From NCBI GenBank assembly GCA_021791135.1, contig JAJYXD010000062.1, forward strand, positions 1-10,421: a stretch of DNA of 10,421 nucleotides, given 5' to 3'. Of the stretch, positions 1 to 5,828 are shown one piece after another (position 1 is the stretch's first letter; each line of letters opens with the position of its first letter). This DNA comes from a bacterium (GTDB lineage: Bacteria; Patescibacteriota; Minisyncoccia; UBA6257; GWB1-50-10). Below the pieces are notes generated by a model. It saw only the letters and a program-made list of their open reading frames with translations, had not been told where the DNA came from and made no database searches. The position numbers and the translations under genes are program-made.

Positions 1-1212
1 CGGCTTCTCAATATCGGTAAGCGTATCTCCCGTCGTCGTATCCTTGAGTCCCACAAGTGCGCCCAGATCTCCCGCGTAAATTTCTTCCACTTCCTCGCGG
101 TGATTCGCGTGCATCCGGACGATTCTGCTGATGCGCTCCTGCGAGTTCTTGGTCGCGTTCAAAATATAACTCCCGCGCTTTAAGGTTCCGGAGTATACCC
201 TGAAATAGGTAAGCGTTCCCACGAAAGGATCGGCTGCAACCTTAAAGGCAAGCGCCGCAAGCGGTTCACTGTCAACGGGATGCCGTTCTTCGTCCGCATG
301 CGTTTTCGGATCAATACCCTTGACCGGCGGCAGATCTATCGGAGAAGGAAGATAATCAATGACTCCGTCCAGCACAAGCTGCACTCCTTTGTTTTTCAAT
401 GCGGATCCGCAAAATACCGGAACGAGCGTGTTGTCGATCGTGGCTTTTCTTAAAACTCTCTTCAATGCCGCAAGATCGGGTTCTTTTCCCTCGAGATACA
501 TCGCCATCAAATCGTCGTCTTTCTCGACGATCTTTTCGATAAGTTCGTGTCTTCGTTTCTTCGCTTCCTCTTTCAGAGATTCCGGAATTTCTTTTTCGAC
601 GATCTTTTCTCCGCGTTCTCCTTCGAAGTACATCGCCTTCATATTCAAAAGATCGACGACTCCGTCGAAGTCCGCCTCAAGTCCTATCGGAATCTGAAGC
701 GCCACGGCATCCGTTGTGAGACGATCGAGAATCGATTTGAAACTGAAGTCGAAGCTCGCTCCAATGCGGTCGAGTTTATTGATAAAACAGATCCTCGGAA
801 CCTTGTATTCGTCCGCATAGTGCCAGTTCGTTTCCGACTGCGGCTCCACGCCTGCCACGCCGTCGAACACGACGACCGCGCCGTCCAAGACGCGAAGCGA
901 TCGCTTCACCTCGACGGTGAAATCGATGTGTCCCGGAGTGTCGATGATATTGAAGCGATATTCGAGATTCTTATCCCCTTTCGCGTAGGAAGGGATCCAG
1001 AAACAAGTGGTCGCCGCGGATGTAATTGTAATGCCGCGCTCGCGTTCCTGCTCCATCCAGTCCATGATCGCCTCGCCTTCGTGCACTTCTCCGATCTTGT
1101 GCGAGACGCCGGTATAAAAAAGTACGCGCTCCGATGTGGTGGTTTTTCCCGCGTCGATGTGAGCGATGATGCCGAAATCACGAACTTTTTCTATTGGATA
1201 TTGTCGGGGCAT
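1..1212 (-). CDS. fusA: Translation elongation factor G (N-terminal 404 residues; C-terminus beyond the window)
   Basis: EF-G is the cytosolic GTPase that drives ribosomal translocation and, with the recycling factor, splits ribosomes. Translating the minus strand from 1212 gives an open frame to the window edge, starting MPRQYPIEKV. The P-loop AHIDAGKT is at residues 17-24, the switch I region RGITITSAATT at 59-69, DTPGH (G3) at 91-95 and NKLDR (G4) at 145-149, where many EF-Gs have NKMDR. After the G domain and its insert, domain II begins near residue 300. About 300 residues of a usual ~700 are missing off the left edge. It follows rpsG by 52 bp in the classical str-operon order. I see no clear Shine-Dalgarno site before the ATG; an A/T-rich stretch precedes it. 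The start fits the usual EF-G N-terminus. Identification is very secure; whether tuf follows cannot be seen. Confidence 0.98.
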   Translation of the reverse strand, partial: MPRQYPIEKVRDFGIIAHIDAGKTTTSERVLFYTGVSHKIGEVHEGEAIMDWMEQERERGITITSAATTCFWIPSYAKGDKNLEYRFNIIDTPGHIDFTVEVKRSLRVLDGAVVVFDGVAGVEPQSETNWHYADEYKVPRICFINKLDRIGASFDFSFKSILDRLTTDAVALQIPIGLEADFDGVVDLLNMKAMYFEGERGEKIVEKEIPESLKEEAKKRRHELIEKIVEKDDDLMAMYLEGKEPDLAALKRVLRKATIDNTLVPVFCGSALKNKGVQLVLDGVIDYLPSPIDLPPVKGIDPKTHADEERHPVDSEPLAALAFKVAADPFVGTLTYFRVYSGTLKRGSYILNATKNSQERISRIVRMHANHREEVEEIYAGDLGALVGLKDTTTGDTLTDIEKP

Positions 1213-1264
1213 ATAGTTAAGTAAACAAAATTCGCCTGGAGTTTTTCACTCTTTTTCCCGGTAG

Positions 1265-1732
1265 TTAGCGCAGGTACGATGCGAATGCCCGGTTGGCTTC
1301 CGCCATTCGATGCGTATCCTGTTTCTTTTTAATAGCGTTTCCTTCGTTCTTCGACGCGGCGATAAGCTCTTCCGCAAGACGATCCGCCATAGGCTTTCCT
1401 TTCTTGCTCCGCGCGGCGTCGATAATCCAATGCGTCGCGAGGAAGAATTTTCTCTCCGGTCTCACTTCGCGGGGAATCTGATAGTTCGCGCCTCCGATTC
1501 TTTTCGAGGCGACTTCGAGAAGCGGGGTCGCATTTTCGATCGCGCGTTCGAATACCGCGATCGGATCTTCTTTCGTGACTTCTTTCACCTTCTCGAGTGC
1601 GTCATAGAACACGCGTTCGGCGACGCTTTTCTTCCCCTCTTCCATTAGGTAGTTCACAAAACGCCCCATGTCGATCCGAGCGAATTTGGGATCGGGCTGA
1701 TGTTCCTGTTTTTTGAAGTTCTTTCTTCTCAT
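1265..1732 (-). CDS. rpsG: 30S ribosomal protein S7
   Basis: S7 binds the 3' major domain of 16S rRNA, nucleates assembly of the 30S head and touches the exit-site tRNA. The 155-residue product matches the usual bacterial length of 155-156. Family signatures seen are the MGRFVNYLMEEGKKSVAE segment (about 22-39), the central region with KRIGGANYQIPREV (about 77-90), and the C-terminal HRMAEANRAFASY (about 141-153). The start is fixed by a TAATG overlap in which the rpsL stop and this ATG share one base. Together with the absence of a good Shine-Dalgarno site, this suggests translational coupling to rpsL. S7 is the autoregulatory protein of the str operon in E. coli; no equivalent site was looked for successfully here. 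The stop is TAA. Confidence 0.98.
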   Translation of the reverse strand: MRRKNFKKQEHQPDPKFARIDMGRFVNYLMEEGKKSVAERVFYDALEKVKEVTKEDPIAVFERAIENATPLLEVASKRIGGANYQIPREVRPERKFFLATHWIIDAARSKKGKPMADRLAEELIAASKNEGNAIKKKQDTHRMAEANRAFASYLR

Positions 1733-2142
1733 TATTTTTTATGTTTTGCCCCGTATTTCGAGCGCTGCTGCTTTCTTGCGTCGACACCGCCGGAATCCAA
1801 AACGCCCCGCACGATGTGGTATCTGACGCCGGGAAGATCTTTCACGCGGCCGCCGCGAATCATGACCACGGAGTGTTCCTGCAGGTTATGTCCTTCACCC
1901 GGGATATAGGCGGTAACTTCCATTCCGTTCGTAAGCCGCACCCTCGCCACTTTTCGGAGCGCCGAGTTCGGTTTCTTCGGGGTCGTCGTGAACACCTTAA
2001 GGCACACGCCGCGCTTAAAAGGCGACGCCGAGGAGACGGGTTTGTTGTGAATGTAATTAAAATAAGAATCTAGAGCCGGCGCTTTAGATTTTTTGGACTT
2101 CGAGGTCCTCCCTTTCTTGATAAGCTGATGAATTGTCGGCAT
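1732..2142 (-). CDS. rpsL: 30S ribosomal protein S12 (long, Gram-positive-type form)
   Basis: S12 sits at the decoding centre of the 30S subunit and controls accuracy. The 136-residue product shows TTTPKKPNSALRK (52-64) and the RGGRVKDLPGVRYH block (96-109). Compared from memory with the shorter E. coli protein, about 13 extra residues lie near positions 25-42 (around YFNYIHNKPVSS); Bacillus S12 has an insertion in the same place. Counting with that offset, K56 and K101 correspond to E. coli K43 and K88, the classical streptomycin-resistance positions, both wild-type lysines here. D102 corresponds to the modified aspartate D89. It is the first gene of the rpsL-rpsG-fusA unit. No Shine-Dalgarno site is visible upstream. 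The start MPTIHQLIKKGR is the family norm. Confidence 0.98.
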   Translation of the reverse strand: MPTIHQLIKKGRTSKSKKSKAPALDSYFNYIHNKPVSSASPFKRGVCLKVFTTTPKKPNSALRKVARVRLTNGMEVTAYIPGEGHNLQEHSVVMIRGGRVKDLPGVRYHIVRGVLDSGGVDARKQQRSKYGAKHKK

Positions 2143-2163
2143 TTGTGCGCGTTATGCTACGCT

Positions 2164-2200
2164 AATAAAAGTAACGAAAGAGGCGGATTTTGTCAAATCC
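2164..2200 (-). promoter_or_regulatory. Promoter of the rpsL-rpsG-fusA operon with overlapping inverted repeat
   Basis: On the minus strand a perfect TTGACA (2196-2191) is followed after 17 bp by TACTTT (2173-2168), which matches -10 boxes at the key T, A and final T. Transcription would begin near 2161, leaving a short leader of roughly 20 nt. A perfect inverted repeat GGATTT-TGTC-AAATCC (2185-2200) covers the -35 box and could be an operator; this is inference. The rest of the 127-bp gap to the divergent membrane-protein gene shows no convincing plus-strand promoter, only A/T-rich -10-like words such as TTTAAT at 2215 and 2239. Confidence 0.6.
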
Positions 2201-2260
2201 TACCTCGGATAAAGTTTAATTTCCTCACCGAATGGATGTTTAATCTTTTTAGTCATTTTC

Positions 2261-2265
2261 GAGGT
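2261..2265 (+). promoter_or_regulatory. Shine-Dalgarno site of the five-helix membrane protein gene
   Basis: GAGGT lies 4 bases before the ATG at 2270. It is the only convincing Shine-Dalgarno match ahead of any gene start in the window, and it decides this start over later in-frame codons. The spacing is a little short. Confidence 0.55.
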
Positions 2266-2269
2266 AAAT

Positions 2270-2821
2270 ATGAACAGTAAAATCTCTTTTATAAGCGAGG
2301 GGTTCTTTGACGGGAACGCCTTAACAACACTCACCTTCAGAACGGTCCGTTTCTGGATCGTCTCTTTCTTGGTGATAGCTTTCGTCGGAATCACCCTCAA
2401 TCTTTTCTTCGGGAAGGTACTATCGTTGATATTCGTCGTCTTTGCTCCCGTTTCCATTCTTTTCGTAAGAGAATCGGAGAGCAGCTTTCTGGCAAATTTC
2501 CCGCATGAAGCGCTTAAAGCGTTCGCGTTCGAGGTCGCAGCTCTCGCGTTTTCAGTTGCGGGACTATTCGCCTCTTACTATTTGGGAAGAAACTTCCCGG
2601 ACGTCACGATGCTGTACTGTTTCTTTGGTCTGCTTTCTTTTTCTTCCGCGATCTGCGTGTTCCGTATATTTACCGGAAGAGATCAAAAAAAGGAAAAAAG
2701 AGCGGACGACGAAAATTGGTACTCAAATCACCTGAAGGAAAGGAAAAATTACTCTATAACCGAGTTTCTGATTATATTATTGTCTCTCCTGATTTTTGTT
2801 TTTTCCATTTCGACGGAATAA
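2270..2821 (+). CDS. Uncharacterised membrane protein with about five transmembrane helices
   Basis: I do not recognise a family. The 183-residue product is strongly hydrophobic, with likely membrane helices at about 27-46, 49-66, 83-104, 112-134 and 163-180. A charged loop between the last two (137-160, rich in K, E, R and D) is probably cytosolic by the positive-inside tendency. There is no signal peptide, catalytic motif or cysteine pair; the cysteines at 117 and 129 lie in the fourth helix. The start is supported by GAGGT four bases upstream. It is transcribed divergently from the rpsL operon and convergently with the next gene, with a hairpin terminator just after its TAA stop. Being real rather than chance is supported by the clean helix pattern, the Shine-Dalgarno site and the terminator. 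Function unknown; it looks lineage-specific. Confidence 0.8.
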   Translation: MNSKISFISEGFFDGNALTTLTFRTVRFWIVSFLVIAFVGITLNLFFGKVLSLIFVVFAPVSILFVRESESSFLANFPHEALKAFAFEVAALAFSVAGLFASYYLGRNFPDVTMLYCFFGLLSFSSAICVFRIFTGRDQKKEKRADDENWYSNHLKERKNYSITEFLIILLSLLIFVFSISTE

Positions 2822-2830
2822 ACGAAAACA

Positions 2831-2873
2831 AAAGCCGGATTAATCTCATCTTCATCCGGCTTTCGTATTTTTA
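2831..2873. terminator. Bidirectional intrinsic terminator between convergent genes
   Basis: A perfect 10-bp stem, AAAGCCGGAT (2831-2840) with ATCCGGCTTT (2854-2863), encloses a 13-nt loop. On the plus strand it is followed by CGTATTTTT; on the minus strand the other side reads into a T-rich run (from the AAACGAAAACAA at 2820-2831). It lies between the stops at 2821 and 2886, so it can end both convergent transcripts. Confidence 0.85.
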
Positions 2874-2885
2874 CGATCTCAACAA

Positions 2886-4049
2886 CTACCTGGCGGGAGG
2901 TTGCTGTATTTCCGGCGTTCCCCCAAAGAGAGATTGAAGTACTTCCTGAATCGGTTTTGTATCCGAGGGCATCGGAATCTCCAATACGGCATTATAGTTA
3001 CTCATGAGAAGCGTGAATGCCATGGACGCGGAACTATCGTCTCTCCTCACCAAGAGCTTTCTCAAGAGATAGTCCTTTTTATCAACCCAGATCTCCCAAG
3101 TCGTACTCGCGAAGGACTGTTGCATCGCATCGACTTCCGAGGGAAGTATCGATTCCGCGATAGACGAAACGTTTAAAATGCCACCCACGTTCTTCGTGAA
3201 ATCCATGAGCGCCGCCGCATCAGGCTTGAAACCATAATGATACGTGCCGATTTCACCGACATCCTCCGAGGGAAGGGTCGTGACGTCTTTAAAGAAGTAG
3301 GCGTTTTTTACCATATCTTTTATCTTTGCGGTCTGTTCCGGAGTAACACTAAGTTTGTTATTCGGAATGTTCACGCCGAACCCGGAGACGGGAGAACTAC
3401 TCGCGAGATCGTTTTGAGGATCAATTTTAAACCATTGATTGGAGATCATGTTCAAGCTGAAGGGCCCGAAAGAGGTTCCCGGATTTACCTTGAGATACGC
3501 AATCTTGTCGCGATAGATTATCTCTCCGTCGACAACAACAAGAGAGACACCGCTTCCTCCATCGCCCTTAATACGGACAAGGTACTTCGGGTTGTTCTTG
3601 TCTCTCATGTCGACATCTCCCGAAACGTTCACATTCATCTTCGAGTTCAAGGAGGAGCTCTGCGCTTTTCCTTCAACCGCGACAGAAAACGACTCGACGG
3701 AAGAATTATTCTGCATCATCCTGTGAAGCACGTCTTCCGGACTGGGAACCGTGAGTTGGAAGTATGCATATACTCCCCCTCCCACCAAACAAAAAGCCAG
3801 AGCGATTATGCCGGCCATCACCAGTATTTTTTTCTTCCCCTTTTCGAGCACCTGCGCTACGGGTGCCTGAACGGGATTCAGGGGTGCGGGAGAAACTCCG
3901 GACAACGCGGTACTCCTCGCTACTTCGATAAATCGAAGAGTATCTTCCCGACTCCAACCCAAACGTACCATCTCTTCGATGAGGCGATCCTGCCCCATTC
4001 CCGCCATAAGCTGGTCTCTCACGTAACGAATCGCGTCTTCCCTGTTCAT
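2886..4049 (-). CDS. Single-pass membrane protein: N-terminal cytosolic helical domain, large extracellular domain
   Basis: No family is assigned with confidence. The 387-residue product has three parts. Residues 1-46 form a small helical, UBA-like module (ending around LGWSREDTLRFIEVA) of a kind that I recall in other Patescibacteria membrane proteins. A proline/alanine-rich linker with a basic stretch (LEKGKKK, 68-74) leads to one membrane helix at about 75-97. The rest (98-387) is probably outside and rich in beta-strand-like segments, such as 120-180 and 318-360. The alternating strands and the EIWVDKKDYLLRKL stretch (319-332) recall lipoprotein carrier-like folds (LolA/LppX class), but this is only an impression. 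It has no lipobox. The gene starts 24 bp after the stop of the site-2 protease gene and has its own promoter in the gap, probably giving a leaderless mRNA. It ends facing a bidirectional terminator. The stop is TAG. Confidence 0.85.
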   Translation of the reverse strand: MNREDAIRYVRDQLMAGMGQDRLIEEMVRLGWSREDTLRFIEVARSTALSGVSPAPLNPVQAPVAQVLEKGKKKILVMAGIIALAFCLVGGGVYAYFQLTVPSPEDVLHRMMQNNSSVESFSVAVEGKAQSSSLNSKMNVNVSGDVDMRDKNNPKYLVRIKGDGGSGVSLVVVDGEIIYRDKIAYLKVNPGTSFGPFSLNMISNQWFKIDPQNDLASSSPVSGFGVNIPNNKLSVTPEQTAKIKDMVKNAYFFKDVTTLPSEDVGEIGTYHYGFKPDAAALMDFTKNVGGILNVSSIAESILPSEVDAMQQSFASTTWEIWVDKKDYLLRKLLVRRDDSSASMAFTLLMSNYNAVLEIPMPSDTKPIQEVLQSLFGGTPEIQQPPAR

Positions 4050-4056
4050 TGCTTTT

Positions 4057-4065
4057 ATTATATCA
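4057..4065 (-). promoter_or_regulatory. Extended -10 promoter, probably leaderless, of the single-pass membrane protein gene
   Basis: The minus strand reads TGATATAAT (4065-4057), a perfect TATAAT with the extended TGn element. Only 7 bases separate it from the ATG at 4049, so transcription should start at or next to the A of the start codon. No convincing -35 box is seen, as is usual for extended -10 promoters. The upstream part of the promoter lies in the 3' end of the protease gene. Confidence 0.7.
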
Positions 4066-4073
4066 CGCGGACA

Positions 4074-4700
4074 CTACGCGCCGATCAAAAGATGATAAAG
4101 TCCGAGGATGACGGGCGAGATGAGCGGGAGCCCTATAAACACAAAGACGATAAGCAAAAGCCACCCGTACTGATTCTGATCGTAGAAGAAACGTTTGAAG
4201 TTTCCCGCACGATCGGGAATGAGAGGTAAGATAACTTTTGCGCCATCCAGAGGCGGGATGGGAACTAGATTGAATATTCCGAGAACGATGTTAATGAGAA
4301 CGACCGCGCTTATAAGATCGCCCGTTATGAGAAGTGCCTGATTTCCGGCCGCAACAAACGGAATAAGGCGATATACGACGCTTAATACCGCGGCGATCAA
4401 GAGATTGCTTGCCGGACCCGCAAGCGCGATCAAGGCCGCGCCTTTTTCGGGATTTTTGAGGTTGAACGGATTATAGGGAACCGGCTTCGCCCAGCCGAAG
4501 ATAATACCTCCGGGAAGCAGGGAGAGCAGGAGCGGCAAAATCACCGAACCGAAAGGATCGAGGTGTTTTAGCGGATTCAAGGTAAGCCGTCCCGCGAGGC
4601 GCGCGGTAGGATCGCCGAGTTTCTCCGCCACGAATCCATGTGAAATTTCATGCAGTATCGCCGAGAAGACGAGCACGATAACCGCGAACAAAGTAGCCAT
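4074..4700 (-). CDS. Site-2 protease family (M50) intramembrane zinc metalloprotease
   Basis: Site-2 proteases cut transmembrane helices of substrate proteins, often in signalling or clearance of signal-peptide remnants. The 208-residue product carries HEISH at 17-21 (HExxH zinc site, E18 catalytic) in its first helix. It also has AGPASN at 94-99, and the third-ligand motif NLVPIPPLDG at 144-153 with D152 the expected zinc ligand. Five to six membrane helices are visible. It is a minimal core of the short M50B class; no PDZ or CBS domain is present. The start is the only reasonable one before HEISH, with 16 residues in front. It has no Shine-Dalgarno site; a -10 box abuts the ATG. Downstream in the same direction is a single-pass membrane protein, and divergent is another one. 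Either could be a client, but nothing in the sequence proves it. The stop is TAG. Confidence 0.95.
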   Translation of the reverse strand: MATLFAVIVLVFSAILHEISHGFVAEKLGDPTARLAGRLTLNPLKHLDPFGSVILPLLLSLLPGGIIFGWAKPVPYNPFNLKNPEKGAALIALAGPASNLLIAAVLSVVYRLIPFVAAGNQALLITGDLISAVVLINIVLGIFNLVPIPPLDGAKVILPLIPDRAGNFKRFFYDQNQYGWLLLIVFVFIGLPLISPVILGLYHLLIGA

Positions 4701-4703
4701 AGG

Positions 4704-4712
4704 ATTATAATA
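4704..4712 (-). promoter_or_regulatory. -10 region of the site-2 protease gene, leaderless arrangement
   Basis: The minus strand reads TATTATAAT (4712-4704) just before the ATG at 4700. Using TATTAT (4712-4707) leaves 6 bases to the ATG, which puts the transcription start at the start codon. Using the perfect TATAAT (4709-4704) leaves only 3, which would start inside the gene. The first reading is therefore preferred. No clear -35 box is seen. Confidence 0.5.
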
Positions 4713-4730
4713 ACGAAGTCACGAGTGAAA

Positions 4731-4739
4731 TGCTATAAT
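4731..4739 (+). promoter_or_regulatory. Extended -10 promoter, probably leaderless, of the small anchored protein gene
   Basis: TGCTATAAT is a perfect -10 hexamer with the extended TGn element. Six bases separate it from the ATG at 4746, so the mRNA should begin at or near the start codon. Its polymerase footprint would overlap that of the divergent protease promoter about 25 bp away. Confidence 0.7.
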
Positions 4740-4745
4740 CGAAAA

Positions 4746-5381
4746 ATGGGAAGACACGGAACAATCTATCTTATCCTGGGTATTCTTGCGATCGTCATCG
4801 CGGTTCTTGCGTATCTTGCATTCAGCCAAATAGGTTCCCTTAATAGCGATATAAAGAATCTTCAGATGAATCTTGAGTTGGCCTTGAGAAGCGATTTCGC
4901 AACGAGCACGGCGTCATCAGCGACTACCTCCATTCAGACCGGAGCGACAAACAACCAGCCGATTGTCGAACAGGGCGGGAGCATCGTCATTCCGACCGGT
5001 ATCGTCTTCAACGCCACCTCGAGTCCTCTCCTCCAGCCGCAGGCGATTATTACGCTCATCGTACAGGATGTGGCGAAACAAACCGACGGAAAGGTGTTTG
5101 TTCACCTCAAGGCCTCCACCGAGAAAGCACAAAGCTACAGTGCAGTTGATCCGAAGGAATATTTTCGGCTCGTGAGTCTGACCTCCGACAATCAACAGGC
5201 ACTCGCGGCGGATGGTGCGTGGAGTTCGATGCCTCCGCAAGGTACCGTGCAAGGCACGCTGATGTTTCAGATAGATCCCTCGCAAACGTCTCTTATTCTC
5301 CAGGTGGAAAAGGGAGAGGAGGTAAAGTTCTACCAGTTCGACTTCCAAACGAAGACGTATAAGGAGGTGGTGCTGGGATAA
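4746..5381 (+). CDS. Membrane-anchored extracellular protein with a DUF4352-like beta domain
   Basis: The 211-residue product begins MGRHGTIYLI with a single hydrophobic helix at about 7-26, then a short amphipathic stretch (30-48) that may be coiled coil. A Ser/Thr/Ala-rich linker (50-75) follows, then a beta-rich domain (about 97-210). The pattern of an aromatic EYFRLVSL strand (138-145) followed by GTVQGTLMFQID (166-177) and a LILQV strand resembles immunoglobulin-like DUF4352 domains of surface proteins. This is recognition by pattern only. The frame stays open upstream to an ATG at 4650, but that extension is hydrophilic and overlaps the divergent protease gene. The start at 4746 gives a standard N-terminal anchor and lies directly after a perfect -10 box, so it is preferred. 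The N-terminus is probably cytosolic and the domain outside. The stop TAA is followed after 9 bp by a large palindrome. Confidence 0.85.
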   Translation: MGRHGTIYLILGILAIVIAVLAYLAFSQIGSLNSDIKNLQMNLELALRSDFATSTASSATTSIQTGATNNQPIVEQGGSIVIPTGIVFNATSSPLLQPQAIITLIVQDVAKQTDGKVFVHLKASTEKAQSYSAVDPKEYFRLVSLTSDNQQALAADGAWSSMPPQGTVQGTLMFQIDPSQTSLILQVEKGEEVKFYQFDFQTKTYKEVVLG

Positions 5382-5390
5382 ACTCGGAAG

Positions 5391-5476
5391 ACATCCCTGC
5401 GGGCATACCACCACTCGGGCGCTCCGGGCCGCTTGGCCAAGTCTTACCCTCGTGGTCGGTATGCCCGCAGGGATGT
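5391..5476. repeat. Large imperfect palindrome (24-bp stem) after the small anchored protein gene
   Basis: The arm at 5391-5409 is a perfect inverted match to 5458-5476 (19 bp, core CCCTGCGGGCATACC). Beyond a single bulged base at 5457 the stem continues for 5 more base pairs (ACCAC 5410-5414 with GTGGT 5452-5456). The 37-nt loop is G/C-rich and holds a second small palindrome, CTTGGCCAAG (5432-5441). No T-run follows, so it is not a standard intrinsic terminator on either strand. It could be a REP-like or miniature transposable element, or a structured 3' end for the preceding mRNA. No obvious target-site duplication flanks it. Confidence 0.8.
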
Positions 5477-5722
5477 AGTTATATGCCGTGGAAAATAGTT
5501 ACTATAAACTCCGCCAACGAAGTAAATTTCTCTTTTCCCCAAGCGAGTATAGCGGAGCGAGAAAAGAACCTCGCGAGGAATGACGCAGGAAATAGGAATT
5601 GAAGGTGTTTGAGTCCCGAAGGGACGAGTTCCTTCAATTCCGTTCATTTCCCAGGAGTGACGAGTTTAAGTTCTCCGAACGGAGCTTTGTGCGAGCGGGG
5701 GGAGAGAGAAAAACAACTGTAG
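5477..5722. other. Gene-free intergenic stretch with clustered short palindromes
   Basis: No credible gene is visible here; the open frames on either strand lack family signatures and are broken by the palindromes. The stretch contains TCTTTTC/GAAAAGA (5531-5537 with 5561-5567) around a loop with AGCGAG twice (5542-5547 and 5556-5561). It also has a perfect palindrome CCTCGCGAGG (5569-5578), a nested hairpin (listed separately), CTCCG-AA-CGGAG (5673-5684), and two near-identical words AGGAATGACG (5576) and AGGAGTGACG (5653). The density of symmetric words suggests degraded or composite intergenic repeat elements. Confidence 0.6.
5588..5651. repeat. Nested hairpin element
   Basis: A perfect 11-bp inverted repeat, GGAATTGAAGG (5595-5605) with CCTTCAATTCC (5631-5641), is extended outward by GGAAAT/ATTTCC (5588-5593 with 5646-5651) across a small internal loop. 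Inside it sits a second hairpin, GTCCC-GAA-GGGAC (5613-5625). The three stacked stems make a compact structure of about 64 nt. No T-run follows. Whether it acts as DNA element or RNA cannot be told from one copy. Confidence 0.75.
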
Positions 5723-5750
5723 TTGACAGTAACTAGAGAAGTAGTACCAT
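5723..5750 (+). promoter_or_regulatory. Promoter of nusA (and probably hppA)
   Basis: A perfect TTGACA (5723-5728) is followed after 16 bp by TACCAT (5745-5750), which matches four of six -10 positions. Transcription would begin near 5757, giving a leader of about 72 nt before nusA. The -35 box is embedded in overlapping inverted repeats, CAACT-GT-AGTTG and ACTGT-AGTTG-ACAGT (about 5715-5730), which could bind a regulator; that is inference. Confidence 0.6.
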
Positions 5751-5763
5751 TGAATTATTCCTG

Positions 5764-5791
5764 ACCGCTCCATAGAGAGCGGTGTAGTTTT
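5764..5791 (+). promoter_or_regulatory. Leader hairpin with short T-run before nusA
   Basis: ACCGCTC (5764-5770) pairs with GAGCGGT (5777-5783) around the loop CATAGA, followed by GTAGTTTT (5784-5791). The 7-bp stem with a weak T-run could be a leaky terminator or attenuator only a few bases into the nusA leader. NusA autoregulates its own operon in E. coli, so a pause/termination hairpin here would make sense, but this is not proven by sequence. Confidence 0.5.
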
Positions 5792-5828
5792 AAGAGAACA
5801 AGGTCGTAGATAGTAATCACATTGGCAT

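Noticed and set aside
3237..4229. Plus-strand open frame of 330 codons
   Set aside because: It lies opposite the single-pass membrane protein and protease genes, both of which have clear protein features. Its own product is low in hydrophobic pattern and rich in R and H, typical of an antisense shadow.
5362..5370. AAGGAGGTGG at the end of the small anchored protein gene
   Set aside because: No open frame begins after it; the nearby GTG codons are followed at once by the gene's own TAA.
5391..5476. tRNA-like appearance of the palindrome loop on the minus strand (TTGGCCAAGCGG resembling a D-arm)
   Set aside because: The closing stem is far longer than a 7-bp acceptor stem, and no TYC arm or anticodon arm can be placed.
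5444..5647. Minus-strand open frame of 67 codons in the intergenic island
   Set aside because: It runs through both palindromic elements, has no Shine-Dalgarno site, and its protein shows no domain or membrane pattern; it looks like an accidental frame across repeats.
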